Below are positions 6,312-13,372 of a stretch of DNA of 13,372 bases, one piece after another. Source of the DNA: Marinosulfonomonas sp. (lineage in GTDB: Bacteria; Pseudomonadota; Alphaproteobacteria; Rhodobacterales; Rhodobacteraceae); assembly GCA_026989405.1 (NCBI GenBank), contig JALSJL010000260.1:1-13372 (forward strand), in the 5' to 3' direction. Position numbers and translations under genes: made by a program. Within the stretch, counting starts at the first letter, position 1; each line of letters opens with the position of its first letter. The notes beneath the pieces were generated by a model that made no database searches, was not told the origin of the DNA, and worked only from the letters and a program-made list of their open reading frames with translations.

Positions 6312-7481
6312 TCACTTCAGCCGGGCCCGCAGGACGCGCAGCATGTTTTCGCCCATCACCTTGCGGATCTGGGTGTCGCTGAGACCCGCATCAAGCAAGG
6401 CCTGGGTGATGGCCGCCAGTTCCGCGGTGTCCAGGGCCATCACGACCGACCCGTCAAAGTCCGACCCCAGTGACACCGCATCCTCACCCACTGCGGCGAT
6501 GGCGGCCTTGACCGTGGCCGCAATGCCGGCCGGGCTGTCGTCACAGGTGACTTCCTGCCAGTAGCCGATGCCGATCACCCCGCCTGTGGCCGCGATGCGG
6601 CGCACCAGCGCGTCGGGGATGTTGCGCCGGGTTTCGCAATGGCTCCTGAGGCCGGTGTGGCTGAGCACGACGGGGATGTCGACCATGTCGAGCACCTCGG
6701 CGACAACCTGTTCGGATGAATGGGCGACATCGAGCACAAGGCCACGCTTTGCCACTTCCTGCACCACGGCGCGGCCGAAATCGGTCAGGCCGAGGCGGGC
6801 GTTGGAATGCAGCGTGCCGCCCAGTTCGTTGTCAAAGAAATGCTGCAGGGCGATCAGCCGGTAGCCTGCGTCTTCTAGCTTGTCGAGGTTTTCCAGCTTG
6901 CCCTCCAACGGATGCGCCCCTTCGATGCCAAGCAATCCGCCGACGACCTTTTCGCCCTGCGCGCGTCGCGCCAGAACCTCTTCAAGATCGTCTCTGCTGC
7001 GGATGATCCTGAGCGCGCCGCCTGATGCCGCTTCGACCCGGTGCAGCTTGTCAGCCTGGAACAGCGCGCGTTCCAGCAAGCTGGTCCAGGTGCGCGGCGG
7101 CCAGAGTTGGCCAAATGCCAGAAGCGTAATGTTGTCAAAGGCATCGGCGTCGTTGTTCTCGTAATTCAACCCCTTGGGGCTTTTGGTGACGGCGGTGAAC
7201 ACCTGAAGCGCCACATTGCCTTCGAGCAGGCGCGGAACATCGACCTGTCCACGGCTCGCGCGTTTTGACAGGTCGCGGTTCCACAGCAAGGGGTCGGCGT
7301 GCCAGTCGCCGATGATCAGGCTGTCATGCAGGGACTGCGCCCGGGCCGACACCGGGTAGGGATCGTGCGGTTTGACGGCGTTGCGCGCCTTTTCGACATA
7401 GGCGGGGACGAACAGAAAAAACCCGATCAGCCCGGCAAGGGCGAGCGCGACGATGGAGGCAAGGATTTTCTTGAGGCGCAT
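6312..7481 (-). CDS. Membrane-anchored M19 (renal-type) dipeptidase
   Basis: A 389-residue zinc metallopeptidase of family M19, which hydrolyses a wide range of dipeptides, sometimes including D-amino-acid ones. Residues 7-28 form an uncleaved signal anchor or signal peptide, so the catalytic TIM barrel (about 50-386) should face the periplasm. The dinuclear zinc site appears complete: H61 and D63 (DWHAD), bridging E187 (GIEGAH), H254 (VAHSS) and H275 (LSHTG). The catalytic-site Asp is D341 in GSDFDG. Its ATG is 4 bases after the oligoendopeptidase stop, and GGAAG in the end of that gene can serve as ribosome site, so the two are co-transcribed. A periplasmic dipeptidase with a cytoplasmic oligopeptidase suggests a peptide-recycling unit, but substrate specificity cannot be read here. 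Confidence 0.93.
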   Translation of the reverse strand: MRLKKILASIVALALAGLIGFFLFVPAYVEKARNAVKPHDPYPVSARAQSLHDSLIIGDWHADPLLWNRDLSKRASRGQVDVPRLLEGNVALQVFTAVTKSPKGLNYENNDADAFDNITLLAFGQLWPPRTWTSLLERALFQADKLHRVEAASGGALRIIRSRDDLEEVLARRAQGEKVVGGLLGIEGAHPLEGKLENLDKLEDAGYRLIALQHFFDNELGGTLHSNARLGLTDFGRAVVQEVAKRGLVLDVAHSSEQVVAEVLDMVDIPVVLSHTGLRSHCETRRNIPDALVRRIAATGGVIGIGYWQEVTCDDSPAGIAATVKAAIAAVGEDAVSLGSDFDGSVVMALDTAELAAITQALLDAGLSDTQIRKVMGENMLRVLRARLK

Positions 7482-7485
7482 GACG

Positions 7486-9309
7486 TCAATCTTCCATCGC
7501 TTCCAGTTCGTCGATCATGCCCGAGATCATGTTCAGCCCCTTGTCCCAGAAGGCGGGATCCGACGCGTCCAGCCCGAACGGAGCCAGGAGTTCCTTGTGG
7601 TGCATCGAGCCGCCGGCCTTGAGCATGTCGAAGTATTTTTCCTGAAAATCCGCACCGCCTTCTTCGTAGACGGCGTAAAGCGCATTCACCAGACCGTCGC
7701 CGAACGCATAGGCGTAGACGTAAAACGGCGAATGGACGAAATGCGGGATATAGGACCAGAAGACCTCATAGCCATCCATGAATTCGAAAGCGGGGCCAAG
7801 GCTTTCGCCCTGGACGCTCATCCACAGGGCGTTGATGGCGTCGGGCGTCAGTTCGCCCTCGCGGCGGGCATCGTGCAGTTTGCATTCGAAGTCGTAAAAC
7901 GCGATCTGGCGCACGACGGTGTTGATCATGTCTTCGACCTTGCCGGCCAGAAGAACCTTGCGCTCTTCTTTCGACCTGGCGCCCTCCAGCAGCTTGCGGA
8001 AGGTCAGCATTTCGCCGAACACGCTGGCGGTTTCGGCCAGGGTCAACGGCGTCGAGGCGAGCCATTCGCCCTGGTCGGCGGCCAGCACCTGGTGCACGCC
8101 ATGGCCCAGTTCATGGGCCAGTGTCATCACGTCGCGCGGTTTGCCGAGATAGTTCAGCATCACGTAGGGGTGCACCTCGGTGACGGTCGGGTGGGCAAAG
8201 GCCCCCGGTGCCTTGCCGGGTTTCACGCCGGCGTCGATCCAGCCCTGTTCGAAGAACGGCAGGGCGATCTTTGCCATTTCCGGGGCAAAATCGGCATAGG
8301 CCGACAGCACGGTTTCGCGCGCCTCGTCCCAGGGCACGATGCGGTCGTCTTCCATCGGCAGCGGCGCGTTGCGGTCCCAGACCTGCATCTTGTCGAGGCC
8401 AAGCCACTTGCGTTTCAGCTCGTAATACCGGTGGCTGAGCTTGGGGTAGGCGGCGACGACGGCGTTGCGCAGCGCTTCGACCACTTCGGGCTCCACGTCG
8501 TTTGACAGGTGCCGGCCGGTTTGCGGGGTGGGCATCTTGCGCCAGCGATCCTCGATTTCCTTTTCCTTGGTCAGCGTGTTGTGAACACGGGCAAACAGCT
8601 TGATTTTCTGGCCGAAAACCCGCGCCAGTTCGCGCGCCGCCGCTTCGCGTTTGGCGCGGTCCTGCTCGGTCAGGAAATTCAGCGTGGCTTCGAGGCCAAG
8701 GGTTTCGCCCTCGATCTCGAATTCCAACCCGGCCATGGTTTCGTCAAACAGCTTGTTCCAGGCCGATGCCCCGACAACAGATTGATCGTGCAGGAATTTT
8801 TCAAGCTCATCTGACAGTTGATAGGGCCGCATCGCGCGAATGCGCCGGAACACCGGCTGGTAGCGGGCAAGGTCGGCGTTCTCGGCAAACAGCTTGTCGA
8901 GGTGGTCGTCGTCCAGCCGGTTCAACTCGAGCGTGAAGAAGACAAGCGGCGTGGTGAAATTCGTGATCTTGTCCTGGCAGTCCGACATGAACTTGGCACG
9001 TTCGGCGTCGGTGGTTTCCTGGTAATACCGCAGCGCCGCGTAAGACATGATGCGTCCGGCGGTGCCGGAGATCTTTTCATCGCGCTGCACCGCTGCCAGC
9101 ATGCCGGCGGGGGCAAGGGTGGCCAGCTTGCCTTCGTAATCCGCGGCAAAGGCGGCGCATTCGCTGTCCAGCCACTGCATGTCTTTTTCGATCTGCGGGT
9201 CGTCGGGCCCCTTGTAGAGATCGCTCAGATCCCAGTCCGGCAGCAGGCCAAGCGCATTGCCGCCTTTTTCGGCGGTTTCGAAGACGGGCGAAAGGGCAGG
9301 GCGAAACAT
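7486..9309 (-). CDS. pepF: M3B oligoendopeptidase F (PepF)
   Basis: A 607-residue cytoplasmic zinc peptidase of family M3B (clostridial-type/PepF) that cleaves medium-length oligopeptides inside the chain. The PepF N-terminal helical region covers about 110-190 and the catalytic domain about 200-595. The zinc motif HELGH is H399-E400-H403, and the third ligand is E426 in LAETASVFGE. The substrate-binding HSPFYVYAYAFGD (526-538) is the usual conserved C-terminal signature. No signal peptide is seen. I kept the ATG at 9309: GAGG lies 8 bases upstream and the N-terminus resembles that of homologues. It starts a probable operon with the M19 dipeptidase downstream. Length is standard (about 600) with no missing residue. 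Confidence 0.95.
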   Translation of the reverse strand: MFRPALSPVFETAEKGGNALGLLPDWDLSDLYKGPDDPQIEKDMQWLDSECAAFAADYEGKLATLAPAGMLAAVQRDEKISGTAGRIMSYAALRYYQETTDAERAKFMSDCQDKITNFTTPLVFFTLELNRLDDDHLDKLFAENADLARYQPVFRRIRAMRPYQLSDELEKFLHDQSVVGASAWNKLFDETMAGLEFEIEGETLGLEATLNFLTEQDRAKREAAARELARVFGQKIKLFARVHNTLTKEKEIEDRWRKMPTPQTGRHLSNDVEPEVVEALRNAVVAAYPKLSHRYYELKRKWLGLDKMQVWDRNAPLPMEDDRIVPWDEARETVLSAYADFAPEMAKIALPFFEQGWIDAGVKPGKAPGAFAHPTVTEVHPYVMLNYLGKPRDVMTLAHELGHGVHQVLAADQGEWLASTPLTLAETASVFGEMLTFRKLLEGARSKEERKVLLAGKVEDMINTVVRQIAFYDFECKLHDARREGELTPDAINALWMSVQGESLGPAFEFMDGYEVFWSYIPHFVHSPFYVYAYAFGDGLVNALYAVYEEGGADFQEKYFDMLKAGGSMHHKELLAPFGLDASDPAFWDKGLNMISGMIDELEAMED

Positions 9310-9338
9310 CTGGCGGACCTCATGGCTGTTGCGCCCCT

Positions 9339-9368
9339 GACATAGTGCCTCGGGGCGGGCTTGTTCAA
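9339..9368 (-). promoter_or_regulatory. Candidate promoter of the pepF-dipeptidase operon
   Basis: On the minus strand TTGAAC (9368-9363) and TATGTC (9344-9339) are 18 bases apart, and the -10 ends 29 bases before the pepF ATG. A second -35-like TTGACC occurs at 9392-9387. The -35 matches 4-5 of 6 consensus bases, while the -10 matches only 3. It lies in the 102-base gap between the hydrolase and pepF, the only gap in this four-gene run large enough for a promoter. Confidence 0.4.
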
Positions 9369-9369
9369 G

Positions 9370-9381
9370 GCACGATCGTGC
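9370..9381. repeat. Perfect 12-base palindrome GCACGATCGTGC
   Basis: The sequence GCACGATCGTGC is its own reverse complement over 12 bases. It lies one base upstream (in the pepF direction) of the candidate -35 box, between it and a second -35-like TTGACC. Such placement would suit a dimeric regulator's operator. It has no T-tract, so it is not a terminator. Function is inference; a palindrome of this length occurs by chance only rarely at a given site, but somewhere in a 13 kb window it is not surprising. Confidence 0.35.
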
Positions 9382-9411
9382 AGCCCGGTCAAGCCGCGCC
9401 GATGTGCCGGA

Positions 9412-10377
9412 TCAGGCGGTTGTGCCCGGCGCGGCGGCATTTGTCGCATGTGCCGCAAACAGCTCATCGGCGGCCGCGAAGAACCGCGCGCGGATCTGGG
9501 GCTTTTCCATGATGATCTCATGCTCGGCGCCGGGGACGATCTCGAGCTTGCCGTTTGGCCAGCGTTTCATCAGCGCATGGACCGGGCGGGGGTCGACGAT
9601 GCGTTCATTGCCGCCAAGAAAGCTATGGGCCGGCGTCGCCGGCGGCGGCATGTCGACAAGCGCCGCGCATTCCTTGAGCGCCGCGTTGAACCAGCTCAGC
9701 GACGGCCCGGCCAGCGTCAGTTCCGGGTGTGCGCGGGCCTGGCGCACCATGTAGTCCCACATTTCGCGGTCCGTGGTCAGTTGGTTGTCTTTGAACGGGG
9801 CGGCCAGCACATAGGTTTCGCCGTCGGTCGTCGGGGCATATCGGGCGCCCTTGCCCAGCTTGTCCATGATCGAGGCCATCAGCATGGCCACCGGGCGCAT
9901 CACCGGTGACATGGCGATGCCCCACATCGGGCCGGAAAACGCGACCGCCTGCACCGGAACGCCGCGGTGCAGTGCACGCAGACCGATGCACCCCCCCATG
10001 GAATGGCCGATCAGGAACCACGGGTTTGGCAGCCCCAGTTCCCTTGCCGCCGAAACCAGGGCATCGACGTCGCGCTGGTATTCGGCAAAATCGTCCACAT
10101 GGCCAAGCATCGGATCGTTGTTCAGCCGGTCGGCCAGGCCCTGTCCGCGCCAGTCGATGCTGAATGTGCCGTAGCCGCGGCGGGCCAGTTCGCTGGCGGC
10201 GCGGCCATATTTTTCGATATATTCGGTGCGCCCGGGCAACAGCAGGACGGTGCCCTTGTCACTGTGCCCGGGCCAATGGCCAAGCCGCAGTCTCACGCCA
10301 TCGTCGGTGCGGGTCCAGAACGCCCGGCCCCCGTCGGGCCCTTCGGCGATGTCGTTGAAAAGGGGTGCCGTTTCCAT
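9412..10377 (-). CDS. Alpha/beta hydrolase, lysophospholipase L2 (PldB)/monoacylglycerol lipase-like
   Basis: A 321-residue alpha/beta-hydrolase of the Hydrolase_4 (serine aminopeptidase S33-like) type, related to PldB and monoacylglycerol lipases, which cleave acyl esters of lysophospholipids or monoglycerides. The oxyanion segment LLLPGRTEYIEKYG (45-58) matches this subfamily. The nucleophile is S126 in GHSMGG. The remaining triad residues are probably D262 (ERIVD) and H286 (GAEHE). A cap region spans about 150-235. There is no signal peptide, so it is likely cytoplasmic or membrane-associated. It begins 3 bases after the stop of the SCP2 gene, a clear operon arrangement, although its own Shine-Dalgarno is weak, suggesting translational coupling. 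The exact substrate is not determinable from sequence. Confidence 0.88.
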   Translation of the reverse strand: METAPLFNDIAEGPDGGRAFWTRTDDGVRLRLGHWPGHSDKGTVLLLPGRTEYIEKYGRAASELARRGYGTFSIDWRGQGLADRLNNDPMLGHVDDFAEYQRDVDALVSAARELGLPNPWFLIGHSMGGCIGLRALHRGVPVQAVAFSGPMWGIAMSPVMRPVAMLMASIMDKLGKGARYAPTTDGETYVLAAPFKDNQLTTDREMWDYMVRQARAHPELTLAGPSLSWFNAALKECAALVDMPPPATPAHSFLGGNERIVDPRPVHALMKRWPNGKLEIVPGAEHEIIMEKPQIRARFFAAADELFAAHATNAAAPGTTA

Positions 10378-10380
10378 CGG

Positions 10381-10668
10381 TCAGGTCAGGACGGAACCCA
10401 GTTTCATCGCCATCCCCATATCGCCGTCAATCGTCAGTTTGCCGGTCATGAAGGCCGATGTCGGGTTGATGTCGCCCTCCATGATCGCCTGGAAAGTTTC
10501 GGCGTCGGCGGTCAGCGTGACCTCGGCCTCGTCGTCGCCGGCCCGCGCGCCTTCGCTGTCGATGATGATGTCGCCTTCGCCCTGGATGGAAAACTTGGCC
10601 ACCCCGTCAAATCCATCGCTCATTTTCTCGTTCAGTGCCTTGACGGCGGCTTCGATCACGTCACTCAT
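10381..10668 (-). CDS. SCP2 sterol-binding-domain lipid carrier protein
   Basis: A 95-residue stand-alone SCP2 domain protein. SCP2 folds make a hydrophobic tunnel that binds fatty acids, acyl-CoA, sterols or phospholipids. Typical features are the central beta-strands with VAKFSIQGEGDIIID (23-37), ADAETFQAIMEGDINPTSAF (54-73, the family's 'dtf..i..G..np..af' helix) and the C-terminal helix GKLTIDGDMGMAMKLG. The frame is open for 205 further codons upstream, but that stretch is antisense to the TPR gene. The ATG at 10668 with GGGA 8 bases before it gives the normal family length. It leads an operon with the PldB-like hydrolase. Divergent from the TPR gene, with 72 bases between the two starts; a shared promoter region there contains GTATAC but no strong boxes. 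Confidence 0.9.
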   Translation of the reverse strand: MSDVIEAAVKALNEKMSDGFDGVAKFSIQGEGDIIIDSEGARAGDDEAEVTLTADAETFQAIMEGDINPTSAFMTGKLTIDGDMGMAMKLGSVLT

Positions 10669-10740
10669 GGTTCTGATCCCTTGATTGTGAGCGCCGGGGT
10701 ATACGATTCTCCCGGCGATTGCATTAGACTTGCGAGTGTT

Positions 10741-11301
10741 ATGACGAAATTGCACCAAATTCTCAAACCTGTCGTTGCGGCACTTCTGCTTGTTGGCTGG
10801 CTTGCGGGGCCGGTTCTTGGGCAGGCCGGCAATCTGGATGAGCTTTTCACCGAGCTTGCGCAACCCGACAACCCCGACTGGCAAAGGGTGGAGGACGATA
10901 TCTGGGCCGCGTGGTCGCGCTCGGGCTCGGATGCAATGGACCTTTTGCTTGAACGCGGCCGGGCCGCGATCGAGGAAGGCAATCTCGATGCCGCAATTGA
11001 GCACCTCACCGCGCTTGTGGACCATGCGCCGGAGTTTGCCGAGGGGTGGAATGCGCGGGCAACCGCCTATTTCAATGCGGGGCTTTACGGCCCGTCTCTG
11101 GCCGATATCGAGCGCACCCTGGCGCTGAACCCGCGCCATTTCGGGGCGTTGGCGGGGCTGGGGCTCATCCTCGAAGACCTCGGGTTGCGCGACAGGGCGC
11201 TCGAAGCCTACAAGCGGGCAAGGGCTATACACCCGCACCGGCCGGATATATTGGAAGCGATCGAGCGGCTGGAAAAAGAGCAAACCGGCACCAAGCTGTA
11301 G
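10741..11301 (+). CDS. Exported tetratricopeptide-repeat protein
   Basis: A 186-residue TPR protein. Residues 1-28 form a signal peptide (K3, H5, K9, then VVAALLLVGWLAG), so it is exported to the periplasm or membrane surface. About three TPR units follow (near 67-97, 101-134 and 135-168), with the expected small/large pattern such as GWNARATAYFNAGLYGPSLA and ALAGLGLILEDLGLRDRALE. TPR domains hold protein partners; no enzyme activity is expected. The ATG at 10741 is chosen because the signal peptide starts there; TTG (10681) and GTG (10687) are in-frame alternatives. The Shine-Dalgarno is weak (GCGAG, 4 bases before). The helicase gene starts 42 bases downstream on the same strand, with no visible terminator, so co-transcription is possible. 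Confidence 0.88.
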   Translation: MTKLHQILKPVVAALLLVGWLAGPVLGQAGNLDELFTELAQPDNPDWQRVEDDIWAAWSRSGSDAMDLLLERGRAAIEEGNLDAAIEHLTALVDHAPEFAEGWNARATAYFNAGLYGPSLADIERTLALNPRHFGALAGLGLILEDLGLRDRALEAYKRARAIHPHRPDILEAIERLEKEQTGTKL

Positions 11302-11343
11302 ACAGGCGTCGAACAGGCCGGCGGGCGGATTTCAGGAATTGAA

Positions 11344-13372
11344 ATGACCGGGCAAGCGGTGATCTCGGCGGTCCTCGGGCCGACCAACACGGGCAAGACG
11401 CATTACGCGATCGAGCGGATGCTGGGCTATCGCACGGGCGTCATCGGTCTGCCGCTGCGCCTGCTTGCGCGCGAGGTCTATGACCGTATCGTGGCGCTGC
11501 GCGGCCCCTCGGTCGTGGCGCTGGTCACCGGCGAAGAACGCATCGTGCCGGACCGCGTGCAATACTGGGTGGCCACGGTCGAAGCAATGCCGACCGACAT
11601 CGGGGCCGATTTCCTGGCGGTCGATGAAATCCAGCTGTGTGCCGACCCCGAACGCGGCCATGTGTTTACCGACCGGCTGCTGCATGCCCGCGGGCAGAAG
11701 GAAACGCTGTTTCTGGGATCGGACAGCATGAAACAGGCGATATCGGCGCTGATCCCCGAGGCCCGTTTCCTGTTTCGCGAGCGGTTTTCCGAGTTGACCT
11801 ACACAGGTTCGAAAAAGACAAGCCGTATCGCGCCCAGATCGGCCATTGTCGGGTTTTCTGTTGAAAATCTGTATGCTCTGGGCGAACTGATGCGCCGGCA
11901 AAAAGGCGGTGTGGCGGTGGTCATGGGCGCGCTCAGCCCACGCACCCGCAATGCGCAGGTCGAGATGTATCAAAGCGGCGAGGTCGACTATCTGGTGGCC
12001 ACGGATGCCATCGGAATGGGGCTGAACCTGGATATCGACCATGTGGCGTTTTCGGCGCTCGACAAGTTTGACGGGCGCAGGATGCGCGCCCTGATGCCAC
12101 ATGAACTGGGCCAGATTGCAGGCCGCGCCGGGCGTTACATGAACAGTGGCACCTTTGGCACCACGGGTGAAGCCGGCAAGCTGCCCGACCAGGTTGCGCG
12201 CGCGATCAGCGACCACCGCTTTGCCCCGGTGCGCAAGCTGCAATGGCGCAACCGGCGGCTCAACTTTTCGTCGGTTGCCAATCTGATTCGCACGCTCGAC
12301 GAGGCGCCGGATGACGACTGGCTCGCTCGCAGTCGGGATGGCGACGATCAGCTGGCGCTCAAGGCGCTTGGCGAAAGCCCTGCGGTGGTCGACAGGCTGG
12401 CCGGCGTGCCGGACGTTCGCCTGCTTTGGGACGTGTGCCGCATCCCCGATTTCCGCGGTATTTCGCGCGGTGAACACGCCGGGCTGCTGGAAAGGATATT
12501 CTGCGATCTGCAGCAGTTCGGGCGCGTGCCCGATGACTGGCTGGCGCGGCAGATCGAGCGTCTTGATCGCACCGATGGCGACATCGACACCTTGTCAAAG
12601 CGCCTTGCCTATATCCGCACCTGGACCTATGTGGCGCAGCGAAGTGGTTGGGTTGACGATGAAAACCATTGGCGCGGCGCGACGCGCGCTGTAGAAGACC
12701 GCCTGTCGGACGCGCTTCATGGTGCGCTGACGCAAAGATTTGTCGACCGGCGCACCAGCGTTCTGCTGCGCCGGTTGAAACAGAAGGAGAGCCTTGTGGC
12801 CGAAGTCAGTGATAGCGGGGATGTAACCGTCGAAGGCCAGTTTGTCGGGCGGCTCGAAGGGTTCAGGTTTACCCAGGACGCCAAGGCGACGCCCGATGAG
12901 GCCAGGACGCTGCGCGCGGCGGCCTTCGGGGCGCTGGCGCCGGTGTTTTCGCTGCGCGCCGACCGGTTCTACAACGCGCCCGACACCGAGATCGACTTTA
13001 CCGAACAGGGCGGCCTCATGTGGGGCGAAAACGCGGTCGGCAAGCTGGTCAAGGGCCCCGAGCCGCTGAAGCCGCAGGTCGAAGCCTTCGTGGATGACGA
13101 GGCCGGGGCCGATGTCGCCCAAAAGGTGCAGCGCCGCTTGCAGCATTTCATCGACCGCAAGATCGCCACCCTGTTTGAGCCGATGCTGGCCATGAGCCGC
13201 GACGAAGAACTGACGGGCCAGGCCAAGGGCTTTGCGTTTCAGCTGGTCGAGGGGTTCGCCATCCTGCCGCGCGAACGGGTGGCCGCCGAGGTCAAGGCGC
13301 TGGAACAAGACGCGCGCGGGCAGTTGCGCAAACATGGCGTGCGCTTCGGGCAGTTCACTATATTCATGCCGC
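11344..13372 (+). CDS. SUV3-like DExH-box RNA helicase (partial, runs off window)
   Basis: An open frame of 676 full codons to the window end, without a stop; the protein is 3'-truncated only by the window. It is a superfamily-2 RNA helicase of the SUV3 type. Walker A is GPTNTGKTH (12-20), placed almost at the N-terminus as in this family; motif Ia is GLPLRLLAREVYDR (35-48); motif II is DEIQ (94-97) rather than DEAD. Motif V is VATDAIGMGLNLDI (218-231) and motif VI QIAGRAGR (257-264). The region after about 280 is a helical SUV3-like C-terminal part. The end KHGVRFGQFTIFMP matches the conserved segment found in alphaproteobacterial members, which are usually 900 or more residues. AGGA (11334-11337) is 6 bases before the ATG. 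In mitochondria SUV3 unwinds RNA for a degradation complex; a similar RNA-turnover role here is inference. Confidence 0.93.
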   Translation, partial: MTGQAVISAVLGPTNTGKTHYAIERMLGYRTGVIGLPLRLLAREVYDRIVALRGPSVVALVTGEERIVPDRVQYWVATVEAMPTDIGADFLAVDEIQLCADPERGHVFTDRLLHARGQKETLFLGSDSMKQAISALIPEARFLFRERFSELTYTGSKKTSRIAPRSAIVGFSVENLYALGELMRRQKGGVAVVMGALSPRTRNAQVEMYQSGEVDYLVATDAIGMGLNLDIDHVAFSALDKFDGRRMRALMPHELGQIAGRAGRYMNSGTFGTTGEAGKLPDQVARAISDHRFAPVRKLQWRNRRLNFSSVANLIRTLDEAPDDDWLARSRDGDDQLALKALGESPAVVDRLAGVPDVRLLWDVCRIPDFRGISRGEHAGLLERIFCDLQQFGRVPDDWLARQIERLDRTDGDIDTLSKRLAYIRTWTYVAQRSGWVDDENHWRGATRAVEDRLSDALHGALTQRFVDRRTSVLLRRLKQKESLVAEVSDSGDVTVEGQFVGRLEGFRFTQDAKATPDEARTLRAAAFGALAPVFSLRADRFYNAPDTEIDFTEQGGLMWGENAVGKLVKGPEPLKPQVEAFVDDEAGADVAQKVQRRLQHFIDRKIATLFEPMLAMSRDEELTGQAKGFAFQLVEGFAILPRERVAAEVKALEQDARGQLRKHGVRFGQFTIFMP

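Noticed and set aside
7453..8505. 350-codon plus-strand open frame antisense to pepF
   Set aside because: It mirrors the codon pattern of the clear PepF gene on the other strand, has no family features, and such antisense frames are common in GC-rich DNA.
9967..10740. Upstream extension of the TPR frame by 258 codons
   Set aside because: The extension is antisense to the hydrolase and SCP2 genes and would bury the signal peptide at residue 259.
11332..12477. 381-codon minus-strand frame across the helicase
   Set aside because: It is antisense to all helicase motifs; the plus frame continues uninterrupted to the window end and is plainly the coding one.
1..13372. Mobile elements, CRISPR arrays, toxin-antitoxin or defence systems
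   Set aside because: No transposase, integrase, direct-repeat array, terminal inverted repeats or defence-type domain combination was seen.

Overview
The window looks like chromosomal DNA from an alphaproteobacterium of the order Rhodobacterales (Roseobacter/Rhodobacteraceae type). The evidence is the high GC content, a group-32 sigma factor of the alphaproteobacterial RpoH type, a tRNA-His with A73 and no encoded G-1 (a trait of an alphaproteobacterial clade), a SUV3-like helicase, and small families (DUF6324-like, DUF6476-like, DUF4389, DUF5658-like) that I associate with these bacteria. These family names come from recognition of the translated sequence, not from a database search. Coding density is very high. 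No stretch over 300 bases lacks a gene; the largest gap is 4779-4961, just upstream of rpoH. I saw no insertion sequence, CRISPR array, prophage or attachment site.

Left part (1-1753): a 61-residue orphan ORF (+), a 62-residue DUF6324-like protein (-), a tRNA-His gene (+) with a candidate promoter, and a secreted GH5 endoglucanase (+) resembling the subfamily 5 (fungal EGII-like) cellulases. The endoglucanase converges, with a 12-base gap, on a two-gene membrane-protein operon on the minus strand (DUF6476-like, then DUF5658-like; 2550 down to 1766).

Middle part (2549-6290, +): an RluD-type 23S rRNA pseudouridine synthase whose ATG overlaps the oppositely oriented ATG of the DUF6476-like gene inside one CCATGG. 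Then come a secreted pectinacetylesterase/Notum-like serine hydrolase, the heat-shock sigma factor gene rpoH, and a DUF4389 membrane protein.

Right part (6312-10668, -): four genes in one direction, in transcription order an SCP2 lipid-carrier protein, a PldB-like alpha/beta hydrolase (3-base gap), an M3B oligoendopeptidase F (after a 102-base gap holding a candidate promoter and a perfect palindrome) and a membrane-anchored M19 dipeptidase (4-base gap). The last two form a plausible peptide-degradation pair. Divergent from SCP2, an exported TPR protein (+) precedes a SUV3-like DExH RNA helicase (+) that runs off the window end.

Most of the content is ordinary, well-annotatable genome. I do not see a clear undescribed multi-gene system. 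The points that stand out are the two secreted polysaccharide-active enzymes placed among housekeeping genes, the overlapping divergent start codons with reciprocal Shine-Dalgarno sites, the atypical tRNA-His, the SCP2-hydrolase pair, and possible regulatory sites before rpoH and pepF.
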